Of a stretch of DNA of 64,000 nucleotides, positions 1-9,609 are shown in pieces; the stretch's first letter is position 1, and every line of letters begins with the position of its first letter. Position numbers and translations under genes: made by a program. The stretch is taken from positions 1 to 64,000 of the forward strand of contig CAYLHF010000011.1 in NCBI GenBank assembly GCA_964383365.1, given 5' to 3'. The DNA comes from CAYLHF01 sp964383365. GTDB lineage: Bacteria > Bacteroidota > Rhodothermia > Rhodothermales > UBA10348. Below the pieces are notes generated by a model. That model had not been told where the DNA came from. It did not search any database and saw only the letters and a program-made list of their open reading frames with translations.

Positions 1-11
1 GATGATGGATT

Positions 12-674
12 CTACTCAAATTGTGTTCGAAACGCGTCGAATTCCTTCCGCAACTGATCGAGGTCGGCCCTGAGACTCTCGACGCTCTGGTGGAGTGACC
101 CATCTCGGGTACCCTCCGTTGTATCCGCAGCCGCGCCCGTAGGGACGCCGATATCCTGGCCAACAGCCTCCGAATCTGCCTCCCCCGCGAGCAGGTGCGC
201 GTAACGGGATTCTTTCTGACCCGGTTGTCTGGCCAGGAGAATTACGAGTGGATCTTCCCGTTCCGTCAGACCCACCAGAGTCTGCTGCGTCTCTGCCAGA
301 TCCTCGAACGGGTACATACGCGAGGTTCGACCCTTAACCTCCCCCACGGTCTGAGGGCCGCGTAGAGCCAGACATGCCAGCGCAGCACACTCGGCTCCAG
401 ATAATTCCCATGCCTCCCGGAGCGCATGCCGATACTTGAGCACACGACTCCCACTCCCGGTTGCATGCCCCACAATCCTCTCATGTGTCAGTTCATCCAG
501 TGCCGTAATCACGTCGGTCTCGCTGTACTGAACCACCGGAGACCGATTGGATTTTTGATTACACGCTGACTTGAGGGCGTTCAGCGTCAACGGATAGTAC
601 TCGGGCGTGCTGGTCTCCTTCTCGATAAGGCATCCGAGAACCCGAATCGCTTCTAAACTGAGTGGCTTAAGCAT
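12..674 (-). CDS. YceH/DUF480 family protein
   Basis: This 220-residue protein matches the YceH (DUF480) family in length and sequence. The N-terminal half has the family's opening (LSLEAIRVLGCLIEKE, then YPLTLNALKSACNQKSNR) and a second similar winged-helix-like half follows around residues 85-160. The family folds as two winged helices, but its biochemical role is not established. The last 30 residues (about 190-220) look like a short coiled coil rich in Leu, Arg and Asp, and residues 165-190 are a low-complexity linker. The ATG start lies 11 nt after the stop of the dipeptidase gene upstream on the same strand, so the two are probably one transcript. I saw no clear Shine-Dalgarno. Confidence 0.88.
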   Translation of the reverse strand: MLKPLSLEAIRVLGCLIEKETSTPEYYPLTLNALKSACNQKSNRSPVVQYSETDVITALDELTHERIVGHATGSGSRVLKYRHALREAWELSGAECAALACLALRGPQTVGEVKGRTSRMYPFEDLAETQQTLVGLTEREDPLVILLARQPGQKESRYAHLLAGEADSEAVGQDIGVPTGAAADTTEGTRDGSLHQSVESLRADLDQLRKEFDAFRTQFE

Positions 675-685
675 GGCACTATCGA

Positions 686-1393
686 TTAAAGAAGAAATGA
701 AAGATCTGCTCCGGGGTCGTACTCCACGGTGTCGCTGCCCGAACGGAACAATCTCATCGGCCGGTTGCCTCCCAGTGTAAGATCATCTCCCTCCCGCCGA
801 AGCCACGTTCCTTCTCGTAGCCCCACGACGGGTATCTCGGGATTCAGGCAAAGAAACTCGGTGATTCGATCCTCACGTGTCTCGCCCATGTGCCCGTCGG
901 GATGGGCATCGAGATAATGCGGATTGATCTGAAAAGGGACGAGGCCGAGCGTCTCGAAGGAAGGCGGTTCGATGATCGGCATGTCGTTCGTTGTTGTGAG
1001 CGCAGGGCAAGCCACGTTGCTGCCCGCACTCCACCCCACATACGGCATTCCTGCATGGACCCGAGCCTGAATCGATGACATCAGACCCGACTCGTATAGA
1101 TCGTGGACCAGTTTGAATGTGTTCCCGCCTCCCACGGCCACCGCATCAGCTGAATCCAGTACCGATTGGTGGTCTTGCGCATGGTGGACCGATAAAATAT
1201 CCAATTCGGGCAGTGCTTCGGCTACCCTGCGCTCGTATTCATCATATGAAAAGCGAACGGCCGCATACGGTACGAATGCAACACGGCTGATACCCGCCCC
1301 AAGAAACTCAGGGATGAGCGAGCGAACATGTTCGAGATAACCGAGACCTGCGGTACTGGAGTTGCTCAGAAGTAATAATCGGGGATCAGACAT
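686..1393 (-). CDS. pepE: Dipeptidase E (peptidase S51)
   Basis: This is a cytosolic serine peptidase of family S51 that cleaves Asp-X dipeptides. The 235-residue length equals that of characterised PepE. The nucleophile elbow GWSAGSN places the serine at residue 122, with the probable triad partners Asp137 (TNDMPI) and His159 (QINPHYLD). This spacing matches Ser120/Asp135/His157 of the Salmonella enzyme shifted by two. The GGGNTF motif near residue 90 is also typical. It sits between alanine dehydrogenase and yceH on the same strand, which suggests a small amino-acid and peptide catabolism group. Function is assigned from conserved family residues and I consider it secure. Confidence 0.93.
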   Translation of the reverse strand: MSDPRLLLLSNSSTAGLGYLEHVRSLIPEFLGAGISRVAFVPYAAVRFSYDEYERRVAEALPELDILSVHHAQDHQSVLDSADAVAVGGGNTFKLVHDLYESGLMSSIQARVHAGMPYVGWSAGSNVACPALTTTNDMPIIEPPSFETLGLVPFQINPHYLDAHPDGHMGETREDRITEFLCLNPEIPVVGLREGTWLRREGDDLTLGGNRPMRLFRSGSDTVEYDPGADLSFLL

Positions 1394-1457
1394 AGTCCGG
1401 TCGTTGGGTGTGCGTTGCAGGACGTAAATGTAATTCCTGCACGCCTCATGCCAAACC

Positions 1458-2678
1458 CTAAATACCTGACGCGATCAATAATTCGATGTCTCGATACGGC
1501 ATGCCGAACATCGTGGAGAGGCTCTTCTTGGTCAGATGTCTACGATATACATACGTCCCATTCCGGAGCCCTACATCGTTCCACAGGGCCTCGTTGATCG
1601 AACCCATGTCTCCGATCTTGATGAGATACGGAACGAGTACGTTCGTAAGCGCATAGGTCGCTGTCCGTGCCGCATTGGATGGCATATTCGGGATGCAGTA
1701 GTGAATGACGCCATGCTCCCTAAAGACGGGTTCGGAGTGTGCCGTGGCTCTACTCGTTTCGATGCATCCGCCCTGATCGATGACGGCATCGACAATCACA
1801 GAGCCTGCTCTCATACCTGCGACCATGTCTTTGGTAACCACGACGGGCGCCCGCTGACCGGACGTGACCATGGCGCCCACGACGACATCGGCGGTCAGTA
1901 CGGCCTGGCGGATATACTGTTCGGTGGCCATGGCGGTCGTGATTCTGCGGTCCAGGTAATGTTCGAGAGACCGTAATGCGCCCAGATCGTTGTCCAGAAC
2001 AATGACGTGCGACCCGAAGCCCAGTGCCGTCCGCGCGGCCCATTCGCCTACCACACCGGCTCCCAGAATGACGACATTCGATGGGGGCACGCCTGAAATA
2101 CCCCCCAGCATGACTCCTTTCCCGCCTTCTGCACTTTCGAGGTAATGGGCTGCAATCTGGATGGCCATCGAACCCATGATTTCGTGCATCATTCGAACGA
2201 TCGGGAGCGAACCATCGGAGTCTCGGATGAATTCGAATCCGATGCCGGTGATGCCCAGGTCCATCAGGCGTTTGAGGAAATCGGGTGACGTCCCCCCAAG
2301 GTGCAGAGCCGAAATGAGCATCTGTTTCTCCCGCAGAAACTGTATTTCGTCCTTGCAGGGTGGTCCAACCTTTACGATCAGCTCGCAGCTCGCATATAGT
2401 TCCGCAGTATCGGCCACGACCTCTGCCCCGGCCTCTGAATAATCCGTGTCTGCAAAATGTGCTGCTGTTCCAGCGCCCGAACCTACAAATACCTGGTGTC
2501 CGTTCGCCACCAGCGCATGAACCCCCGCGGGTGCAAGCGAAACCCGTCTCTCTTCATTCGATATTTCGCACGGAACTCCGATCCGGAGAGCGCGAAATTT
2601 TTCGCTGAGTTTCGTGGGTTTTTCCTTGGTGAGCAGTCCATGCTCAATCCCCAGTCCCTGGAGTGAGGGTATTTCCAT
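1458..2678 (-). CDS. ald: Alanine dehydrogenase
   Basis: The enzyme oxidatively deaminates L-alanine to pyruvate and ammonia with NAD+. At 406 residues it is about 30 longer than the classical enzyme because of an N-terminal extension before the usual start motif (RIGVPCEISNEERRVSL at about residue 32). Lys103 (IVKVGPP) and His126 (ALHLGG) correspond to the catalytic pair of the family. The Rossmann motif VVILGAGVVGEWAA is followed by an acidic residue that fixes NAD specificity (VLDND). It is followed on the same strand by pepE and yceH after about 65 nt. With the glutamate-type dehydrogenase on the other strand at 3.8 kb, it points to amino acids as carbon and nitrogen sources. Confidence 0.95.
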   Translation of the reverse strand: MEIPSLQGLGIEHGLLTKEKPTKLSEKFRALRIGVPCEISNEERRVSLAPAGVHALVANGHQVFVGSGAGTAAHFADTDYSEAGAEVVADTAELYASCELIVKVGPPCKDEIQFLREKQMLISALHLGGTSPDFLKRLMDLGITGIGFEFIRDSDGSLPIVRMMHEIMGSMAIQIAAHYLESAEGGKGVMLGGISGVPPSNVVILGAGVVGEWAARTALGFGSHVIVLDNDLGALRSLEHYLDRRITTAMATEQYIRQAVLTADVVVGAMVTSGQRAPVVVTKDMVAGMRAGSVIVDAVIDQGGCIETSRATAHSEPVFREHGVIHYCIPNMPSNAARTATYALTNVLVPYLIKIGDMGSINEALWNDVGLRNGTYVYRRHLTKKSLSTMFGMPYRDIELLIASGI

Positions 2679-2767
2679 CCGGCTAGTCCCAGGCTCAAAT
2701 AAATGCTGTTAAATCAATAAAATATACGACTTTCAAACAAATTATTTAGTCTGTATCGTGGAATCTC

Positions 2768-3541
2768 CTATTTCGATTGACCGGTCACCCATCGAGCCAT
2801 GATCAGTCCTCCGGCGACCCCTGCATTCAGGGATTCAGTTGCGCCACGACGCGCCGGGCCCGGGATGTGCACAAGATGATCGACGACTTTCCGGACGACG
2901 TCTGAGATACCGCGAGCCTCGCTTCCGATCACAAGCGCAGACGGTCGCCTGAATTCGAACGAATTGACGTCCGATCCAGACATATCAGCGGCATAAACGA
3001 GCCCCCCTTCTGATCTGAATTGAGTGATCCACTCAACCGGATTGTCCGTCTCCGCGAGTTTAAGATCCCAGATGCCCCCCATCGACGAACGGACGGTTTT
3101 GGGGTTGAAGAAATCGGCGGTTCCGGGTCCTGAGAGAACGGCCTCGATGCCGAACCACCCGGCCGTCCGGACCAGCGTACCTACATTTCCGGGGTCCTGA
3201 ACGCCGTCCAGAAGGAGCACCGTCGAGGAAACCAGAATATCTTCAGGATTCAACCGGGGAATGCTGCATACCGCGAGAATTCCCTGGGACTCTCGAACAG
3301 CCGAGATTTTGTTCATCTCCCGCGGAGATATAACGTAGTATTTTCCACCGCGTTTGTCGACGAGCCCGGCCAGATTCTCTTCCCCGGCGTTACTCGTAGA
3401 CAATAATTCAGTGACGGTCGCCCCGCCGTCTATAGCCGCCCGTACCGAACGAACCCCCTCGACGAGGAATTCTCCGCGCTCGTCCCGATTTTTCCTTCGG
3501 TTCAGCGAGGCGATCTCTTTCTTTCTTCGTTCTGTCAGCAC
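2768..3541 (-). CDS. TrmH/SpoU family RNA 2'-O-methyltransferase
   Basis: This is a SPOUT-class methyltransferase that puts a 2'-O-methyl group on a ribose in rRNA or tRNA using S-adenosylmethionine. The N-terminal substrate-binding part (GEFLVEGVRSVRAAI) leads to the knotted catalytic domain with its three motifs: LLDGVQDPGNVGTLVRTAGWFG, ALVIGSEARGISD, and the C-terminal IPGPARRGATESLNAGVAGGLIMA. These are the family's key Arg, Glu and Asn sites. I chose the GTG at 3541 because it places the start about 14 residues before the conserved NRRKNRDERGEF segment. A TTG at 3583 in the same frame would add 14 residues and cannot be excluded. The exact RNA target cannot be read from the sequence. Confidence 0.88.
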   Translation of the reverse strand: MLTERRKKEIASLNRRKNRDERGEFLVEGVRSVRAAIDGGATVTELLSTSNAGEENLAGLVDKRGGKYYVISPREMNKISAVRESQGILAVCSIPRLNPEDILVSSTVLLLDGVQDPGNVGTLVRTAGWFGIEAVLSGPGTADFFNPKTVRSSMGGIWDLKLAETDNPVEWITQFRSEGGLVYAADMSGSDVNSFEFRRPSALVIGSEARGISDVVRKVVDHLVHIPGPARRGATESLNAGVAGGLIMARWVTGQSK

Positions 3542-3769
3542 GCATTCACCGTCTCTATGTCGAAGATTCAAACGGATTTCCAACGGGAATCCGACCGGTT
3601 CGCCCTACATTTGCGCGTTTTCAGGTATCGATGACCCGAAGACCGGATTCTTCTGACCTGTTCTAACCATAGTCCAGATCCATTCGCGTTTGGCAAAATA
3701 GTGCGTTTTAACGTAACTGCCGACCGTTCTTATAACCAGTACGGGATTCCCCCGAAATGAAGCACTGCA

Positions 3770-5077
3770 ATGGCGCGTAAACCTGACGTCTATAAGCAAT
3801 CAATCTACCGAGAACCGTCTCCCTTTCGTGACGAAGATAATCCGTTTGAGGCTATGATCGAGCGATTCGACATCGCTGCTCGGATTCTCGAACTCGACGA
3901 AGGTTTCTACGATTACCTTGTACAGCCGGCCCGCATCCATATTACGGCCATCCCGGTCGTCATGGATACCGGGAAGATCAAGATGTTTGAAGGATATCGC
4001 GTCATTCACAGCGATATTCTCGGCCCCTCGAAAGGGGGTATCCGGTACGCACCGGACGTAAATCTGGATGAAGTCAAAGCACTCTCCGCCTGGATGACCT
4101 GGAAGTGTGCTGTCGTCAATGTGCCGTTTGGCGGTGCAAAAGGAGGTGTCAGGTGTAATCCAAGGGAAATGAGTCCAGGTGAACTGGAGCGCTTGACCCG
4201 TCGATACGCGGCTAATCTCATCGACGTATTTGGTCCTGACAAGGATATACCGGCTCCGGACATGAATACGAATGAGCAGATCATGGCGTGGATTTTGGAT
4301 ACGTTCTCCATGAATGCGAAGCGCACCGAGAATGCAGTTGTAACCGGGAAACCGATCATTCTGGGTGGATCAGAGGGACGCAGAGAGGCGACCGGCCGGG
4401 GTGTTATGACCGTCACGCTCGCTGCGATGGAGCGACTGGGAATGAAAACGTCCGACAGTACCGTCGCCGTACAGGGATTTGGGAATGTGGGCTCCGTCGC
4501 CGCCAATCTTCTTGCCCGTCAGGGGTGCAAGGTCGTTGCGGTAAGTGATGTTTCCGGAGGATATTTCAATGCCGATGGATTCAATATCCAGGAATTAATC
4601 ACGTTCTCACAGGAACACGGCGGCTCACTTGAAGGGCTTCCGAATGCCGAATCCATTTCGAATGAAGATCTGTTGACGCTGGATGTCGACATCCTGGTCC
4701 CGGCAGCCAAGGAAGATCAGATCACGTCCAAAAATGCTTCCCGGATCAAAGCAAAAATTATTTCTGAGGGTGCTAATGGCCCGACGACACCGAAAGCCGA
4801 TGATATTCTGAAGGCCAACGGATGTCTGGTCATTCCAGACATTCTCGCAAATGCAGGAGGCGTCACGGTTTCTTACTTCGAATGGGTACAGGACCGGCAG
4901 GGCTATTTCTGGACGCTCGACCGGGTGAACAGAAGACTCGATCGGATGATGCATCAGGCCTTTCACGATGTATTCGAGGTAGCCGACAGGCATGATGTGA
5001 CGCTCAGAATCGGTGCATACGTACTGGCAATCGACAAGGTGTCGTCAGCCCTGAAGCTGCGGGGTATTTACGCATAG
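3770..5077 (+). CDS. Glu/Leu/Phe/Val dehydrogenase (glutamate dehydrogenase type)
   Basis: This 435-residue oxidoreductase interconverts glutamate and 2-oxoglutarate plus ammonia, or acts on a related amino acid. The substrate domain contains GPSKGGIRY, Lys112 (WKCAVV) and the catalytic lysine Lys124 in PFGGAKGG. The nucleotide domain has the Rossmann motif VQGFGNVGSVAA. The C-terminal part keeps EGANGPTTPKA and DILANAGGVTVSYFEW, which is typical of NAD-linked glutamate dehydrogenases of 420-430 residues. The ATG is 186 nt from the divergent methyltransferase gene and no good Shine-Dalgarno is visible. Substrate preference within the family cannot be settled by reading. Confidence 0.93.
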   Translation: MARKPDVYKQSIYREPSPFRDEDNPFEAMIERFDIAARILELDEGFYDYLVQPARIHITAIPVVMDTGKIKMFEGYRVIHSDILGPSKGGIRYAPDVNLDEVKALSAWMTWKCAVVNVPFGGAKGGVRCNPREMSPGELERLTRRYAANLIDVFGPDKDIPAPDMNTNEQIMAWILDTFSMNAKRTENAVVTGKPIILGGSEGRREATGRGVMTVTLAAMERLGMKTSDSTVAVQGFGNVGSVAANLLARQGCKVVAVSDVSGGYFNADGFNIQELITFSQEHGGSLEGLPNAESISNEDLLTLDVDILVPAAKEDQITSKNASRIKAKIISEGANGPTTPKADDILKANGCLVIPDILANAGGVTVSYFEWVQDRQGYFWTLDRVNRRLDRMMHQAFHDVFEVADRHDVTLRIGAYVLAIDKVSSALKLRGIYA

Positions 5078-5133
5078 CATCGGTCTTCTCGCTCTTCCTA
5101 TCTTGGCGTACATTGCTACGTCCCGAACACAGA

Positions 5134-5160
5134 ACAGGACGGGACGGGATTACGTCCTGT
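5134..5160. terminator. Hairpin after the dehydrogenase gene
   Basis: A 7-bp inverted repeat (ACAGGAC at 5134-5140 and GTCCTGT at 5154-5160) lies 57 nt after the dehydrogenase stop codon. No T-run follows, so it is only a possible Rho-assisted end or RNA-stabilising stem. Confidence 0.25.
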
Positions 5161-5204
5161 CGCCCCAAATCCCGGCGGGCACCTGGAAGGTTTACTGAAG
5201 AGTT

Positions 5205-5816
5205 ATGCGGATCAAACACCGATTCCGGATTTACGCTGCGACCATGGTTTTGGCCTGGTCGGGCGCCGGACTTCGCCCAGATTCTACGCGAGCGCAACAT
5301 TCGCATGTCGAACAGTTACAGGACATTGCCAGCGCGTGTCTGGCCACCTCACCCGGGAAGTTCATGGTCTTTGGTCTGAATTCGGATGCCGCGGCACCCT
5401 ACATTCGGCAGTCCCTCTTTGATCGATGGAAGGCAGAAGAACGGAAAATATATGCGGCTGACTCGCTGGCGTCCATGCCGATATTAACGTATCGGGTCCT
5501 GGAGAAGAAGGTCGAGTTGTATCGTGCGGGAAAGAATCGCGTCGGAAGGACGGCCAGACTCTCACTGTCGATTCAATTGACAGGTCCTGATGGAGAACTC
5601 CTTTCCGATCATTTGTGCGCTGATATCCGTACGGACACGCTGTCGACGGAATCCGCGCGTAGCATGGTCGACCCCCGATTCCCGGAGACCAACGTATCGC
5701 CACCCGTTGGAGGATGGTTTCGCCGATACCTACAGCCTGCCGTCATTATTGGTGCAAGTGCCATCGGCACGTATCTGTTCTTCAATCTCAGAAGTCGACG
5801 GACAGATAGCGGATGA
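5205..5816 (+). CDS. Secreted/membrane-anchored protein of unknown function
   Basis: I do not recognise this 203-residue protein. Residues 1-30 look like a signal peptide (positively charged start, then a hydrophobic stretch ending at TRAQ). The middle is a globular region with alternating strands, including VELYRAGKNRVGRTARLSLSIQLTGPDGELLSD. The C-terminus has one hydrophobic segment (about residues 172-192, LQPAVIIGASAIGTYLFF) followed by basic residues, which suggests a protein facing the periplasm and anchored by its tail. Its stop overlaps the next start by 4 nt (ATGA at 5813-5816), so it is translationally coupled to the Ig-like lipoprotein and probably works with it in the envelope. 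Confidence 0.6.
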   Translation: MRIKHRFRIYAATMVLAWSGAGLRPDSTRAQHSHVEQLQDIASACLATSPGKFMVFGLNSDAAAPYIRQSLFDRWKAEERKIYAADSLASMPILTYRVLEKKVELYRAGKNRVGRTARLSLSIQLTGPDGELLSDHLCADIRTDTLSTESARSMVDPRFPETNVSPPVGGWFRRYLQPAVIIGASAIGTYLFFNLRSRRTDSG

Positions 5817-7499
5817 GGTGCCGAGTACACGTTGAGATCCTTCTTCTCCTCATCCTGCTGGCCGGATGCGCGATTCCTGTTCCTCCAGTGGGTGGGCCGC
5901 CCGATCAAATCCCGCCGCGCTTACTTGAATCGTTTCCCGCCAACGGATCGGTAGGCGTTCTCGCCATTGAAATGACGATCCGATTCGATGAGAGGCTTGA
6001 CGAACGATCGGTCGTGCAGTCCGTCTCGATCACACCGGAATTCGACAACCCGCCCGATATAGAGGCCAATGGGAGTGAGATCAGGATTCGTTTCCCCGAG
6101 CGTCTCAGTCAGAATACCACCTATCTGGTCGGCCTCGATACGAAGCTACGCGATGCCCATGGCGTGGCGCTTACGTCACCGATCACAATCGCTTTCGGAA
6201 CGGGANNNNNNNNNNNNNNNNNNNNNNNNNNNNNNNNNNNNNNNNNNNNNNNNNNNNNNNNNNNNNNNNNNNNNNNNNNNNNNNNNNNNNNNNNNNNNNN
6301 NNNNNACCTCTGGCTCATCTTCAATCCCGACACTGTTCGGGCGTCATCCAGATTATAGAACCCAGACCGATTCCCAGGGACATTTCGTTTTTGATCACCT
6401 GAGCGAAGTGGATTATTTCGTAGTGGCCGTTCAGGATAATAACGGGAACCGGGTGCTCGATCAGACGGAACCGATGGGTATCCCTCCGTTCTCTTCGATC
6501 CTGGCCGATTCCGTCGGCTCAGCCCCGACCCGACCGTGGATACTCTTTCGGCGAGATGACACATTACCGTTCGTACGCCGAATAACAGCAACGAACAGTC
6601 ATGAACTTTCTCTTCGGTTCTCGGAATCCGTCGTCCTCTCGAACACGTCTCCGTCCGAATGGGAAGTACGTGACTCTACTACCGGCCTTATCCAACCCAT
6701 CTCGACCGTTTATTCGGGCACAGATCCCCGCGACATTGTGGTTAGAACCGATTCTCTTGTGCCGGGATCTTATCGACTTCGGCTCTCAGGTACCATTGCT
6801 GATTCATCGGGCAATCGAATCGACGCGGACACGTTGTATTTCCGGGCATCCTCAAAACCTTTTTCCACGAGATCCAGATTTATCTCATATTTACCGGAGT
6901 CGATGCCCGTAGATCCTTCAGGAATCGCGACTATCTGGCCTGGTATTCCCGTCGGTTTGCACATCTCCAGTCCCGCTACAGCCGGGGAAGCAAGCCCGTT
7001 CCTGGTGCAGGATACAACCGGTACGGGGCTTGACGCGAAATTGAGCAGCAGCGACGGAGTCCGGCTTTTTTTCGACGCTGCCAGCGTCCCGGATCGCTTT
7101 GTAGTAGCCATATCCGATTCATTGCAGGGACCGGATCGAACCTTTATTCGGGCCGATGACTCCCGGGTGGGAGATCTCACCGGCATTATTTCTTACACCG
7201 GTAACAAAGAGAATCTGATTGTTGAACTGATTCGTACTCCCGGTACCAACAATCCGCTCACCACCGAAGTGACAGACTCAACGGGTACCGTCCGATTTGA
7301 GCAATTGCCAGAAAAAACCCGATTTCGCCTCCGGGCGTTTGCTGACCTGAATGGTGACGGAGCCTGGAATCCAGGCTCCATCATGCCCTTTTCCCCTTCG
7401 GAGCCGATCGGGTGGCTCGACGTTCAAGAGCCGATACGGGCTCGCTGGGAAACGGTAGCCGCTGACACTCTCTCTATCGAGTCATTGACAAAGCAGTAA
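5813..7499 (+). CDS. Ig-like (Big_5) envelope lipoprotein, interrupted by a sequence gap
   Basis: One gene is split by 100 undetermined bases at 6206-6305. The upstream part starts MRCRVHVEILLLLILLAGC, a lipoprotein signal with Cys19. A bacterial Ig-like Big_5 domain follows (IPPRLLESFPANGSVGV, then ITIRF-type strands and TTYLVGLDTKLRDAHG). The part after the gap continues in another frame with prealbumin-like repeats (TDSQGHFVFDHLSEVDYFVVAVQDNNGN, and a second set near the end: FRLRAFADLNGDGAWNPG) and ends at 7499. The frame change is explained by a gap of arbitrary length and is not evidence of a frameshift. Related lipoproteins of about 500-600 residues with an N-terminal Ig domain are common in Bacteroidota-like genomes, and their role is unknown. 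It is coupled to the gene before it and lies 4 nt from the repair enzyme after it. Confidence 0.75.
6206..6305. other. Assembly gap (100 N)
   Basis: Exactly 100 N interrupt the Ig-like lipoprotein gene. A round number of N usually marks a scaffold join of unknown true length. The missing sequence should code for the linker between the first Ig-like domain and the following domains. Confidence 0.98.
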
Positions 7500-7503
7500 T
7501 TCC

Positions 7504-9090
7504 GTGTTTGAGCGATTTCACATTGTGCTGTCAACCGAAGAAATGCGCCGTGCGGACCGGACGGCGATAGACACATTCGGTCTCTCCGGTTTTACGCTCA
7601 TGGAAACGGCCGGGCGATGTTGTGCGGGAGTCGCGGAGCGTATGGTTTCAACCGGTTCTTCTCGTCATGCAGTCATTTTGGTCGGAAAGGGCAACAATGG
7701 TGGAGACGGTCTGGTAATTTCCCGCGTCCTGCATGAAGGCGGATGGAAGGTGAGCGTCATCCTGTGTACCGACCCGTCGGAGATACGTGGAGACGCTCGT
7801 GCTCACTTCGATCTTCTGTCCAGGTTGGCTCCGGAGAGCAATCGTCTGGACATTCGGCTACTCAGTAAGTATACAGACGCGTCCGAAGCGATTCCATCAT
7901 CGTCTATTGACCTGTACATAGACGCACTCCTTGGGACGGGTCTAAAAAGCGACGTTCGAGACCCCATCCTGTCCGTCGTTCAGCGCGTCAACGAACTTCC
8001 CGGACGGGTTCTGTCTGTCGATATCCCTTCCGGAGTCGACGCCAACACAGGCGAAATTCACGGTCTTGCCATCCGGGCGGATACCACCGTCACCATGGCG
8101 GCACTCAAACCGGGACTCCTCCTGGGTGCAGGACCGGACTGCGTAGGCGTCATTCATATTGCTGAAATTGGAATCCCGAATCGGATTCTTGAAGCAATCA
8201 GTTCAACGGGCAGCCAGGTCAGACGATCAGAAACGAAGGCCGTAGACCAGATTTTCCCGGTCAGAATACGCACCGCAAATAAATACACGTCAGGTCCGAC
8301 GGTCGTCGTGGCCGGATCCTCCCGGTTCACCGGGGCGGCGGTACTCGCGTCCACGGCCGCTGCCAGAATCGGGAGCGGATACGTTACGGTTGTCGCGCCA
8401 CCGGCCACCGAGTCTCTTCTAAAAGAAAAACTAACTGAAATTCCCGTCATTCCCTGGAGTCTGGACAACGGAAGGCCCGATGCCGACACGACCATCGAGC
8501 TCCTTGGGAAACAGTGGAGCAAAGCGAAATCTATTCTCATCGGTCCGGGCCTGGGACGAGGACCGGATATTGACGAGTTCGTATCGAGGCTCGTCACGCG
8601 AACGACGTCTCCCGTCGTAGTTGATGCCGACGGTCTGTATGCCCTTGGAAAAAGCTCAGATCTCGTATCCGCGCATGCTGCCGGACGGTGGGTGTTCACC
8701 CCGCACCAGGGTGAATTCGACATGCTGTATGACAACGATCATGTTCCGGATCCAAAATGGGAATGTCCGATTATCGAACGTGTGAAAGCTCTTGCCAGCA
8801 GGTGGAACGTAGTGGTTCTGCTAAAAGGAACTCCTTCAGTCACGGCTGCTCCCGATGGCCGGGTAGTCATCAATGATACGGGAAATTCTGCTGCTGCCAC
8901 TGCGGGAACGGGGGATGTGCTCGCCGGTATGGTCGCAGGTCTGATCGCACAGGGTCTCGACGCATTCGATGCAGCGGTATCCGGCATTCACCTTGCCGGG
9001 AGACTGACCGATAAATACACAGAACAACAGGCAGCGCAGTCGATGATGGCATCAGATCTTCTTCCCATGATTCCCGAACTGAGGGCCTGA
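7504..9090 (+). CDS. nnr: Bifunctional NAD(P)HX epimerase/dehydratase
   Basis: This enzyme repairs hydrated NADH and NADPH. The N-terminal YjeF domain (residues 1-220, with VGKGNNGGDGLVISRVL) epimerises the damaged cofactor. The C-terminal ribokinase-like domain (about 240-520) dehydrates it using ADP or ATP, with the family motifs TPHQGEFDML, LLKGTPSVTA and NSAAATAGTGDVLAGMVAGL. The 528-residue length fits the fused bacterial form. The GTG start at 7504 is 4 nt after the previous stop and gives the expected N-terminus (LSTEEMRRADRTAI). The next gene follows after 4 nt, so the whole run from 5.2 to 9.5 kb reads as one operon. Confidence 0.95.
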   Translation: MFERFHIVLSTEEMRRADRTAIDTFGLSGFTLMETAGRCCAGVAERMVSTGSSRHAVILVGKGNNGGDGLVISRVLHEGGWKVSVILCTDPSEIRGDARAHFDLLSRLAPESNRLDIRLLSKYTDASEAIPSSSIDLYIDALLGTGLKSDVRDPILSVVQRVNELPGRVLSVDIPSGVDANTGEIHGLAIRADTTVTMAALKPGLLLGAGPDCVGVIHIAEIGIPNRILEAISSTGSQVRRSETKAVDQIFPVRIRTANKYTSGPTVVVAGSSRFTGAAVLASTAAARIGSGYVTVVAPPATESLLKEKLTEIPVIPWSLDNGRPDADTTIELLGKQWSKAKSILIGPGLGRGPDIDEFVSRLVTRTTSPVVVDADGLYALGKSSDLVSAHAAGRWVFTPHQGEFDMLYDNDHVPDPKWECPIIERVKALASRWNVVVLLKGTPSVTAAPDGRVVINDTGNSAAATAGTGDVLAGMVAGLIAQGLDAFDAAVSGIHLAGRLTDKYTEQQAAQSMMASDLLPMIPELRA

Positions 9091-9094
9091 CGGT

Positions 9095-9481
9095 ATGTCC
9101 CTATTTGCAGGACGGCCCCGGATAGCTGCTCTGGGGTGGACAGTCGTCATCTTGATTCTGCTCGGTATTCCTGGACATAGTATACCGGACTCATCCCTGT
9201 TTCGATACGACAAGGCCATCCACGCCGCGCTCTTTCTTATCCTTGCCATTCTGTGGATGCAGGCAGCTGCATCAAGTGGGGTGAACGGCATCGTGCTTGT
9301 ACTGATGGGAGGAATAATTTTTTCTGTACTGTCTGAATGGTATCAGGGAGTTCTTCCGATTGACCGACAACCGGATGTGCTGGACTCGGTTGCAGACATT
9401 ATCGGCTTCCTGGCGGGCGTCGTCGGCTGGGGAATCTGGACCTATTTCAGACCGTTCGGGAGAAGGAGAGGCAACTTTTAG
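9095..9481 (+). CDS. VanZ-like family membrane protein
   Basis: This small integral membrane protein of 128 residues has four hydrophobic segments, at about residues 13-30, 42-62, 66-84 and 100-118. Motifs such as DKAIHAALFLILAILW (the Asp-Lys-x-x-His of the family) and GVLPIDRQPDVLDSVADIIGFLAG match the VanZ-like family, whose name comes from a teicoplanin-resistance accessory protein. The function of chromosomal members is not established. It starts 4 nt after the NAD(P)HX repair gene and probably shares its transcript. Confidence 0.8.
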   Translation: MSLFAGRPRIAALGWTVVILILLGIPGHSIPDSSLFRYDKAIHAALFLILAILWMQAAASSGVNGIVLVLMGGIIFSVLSEWYQGVLPIDRQPDVLDSVADIIGFLAGVVGWGIWTYFRPFGRRRGNF

Positions 9482-9609
9482 TCGCTGTGTCGGTCTACTA
9501 ATCAATCGGTGTGCGGGTCTCTGCGGTGGGTTGATCTGACCTGTACCCGTTTCGGTTTTCGGATTTTCGTCGTATGTTCACGGCCTTCACTTTCACGCGC
9601 AATCGAACT

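Noticed and set aside
1536..1976. A 146-residue plus-strand frame opposite alanine dehydrogenase
   Set aside because: It is fully inside a well-conserved gene on the other strand and has no family-like features.
5813..7499. A frameshifted pseudogene
   Set aside because: The frame change coincides with a gap of arbitrary length; the coding on each side is intact.
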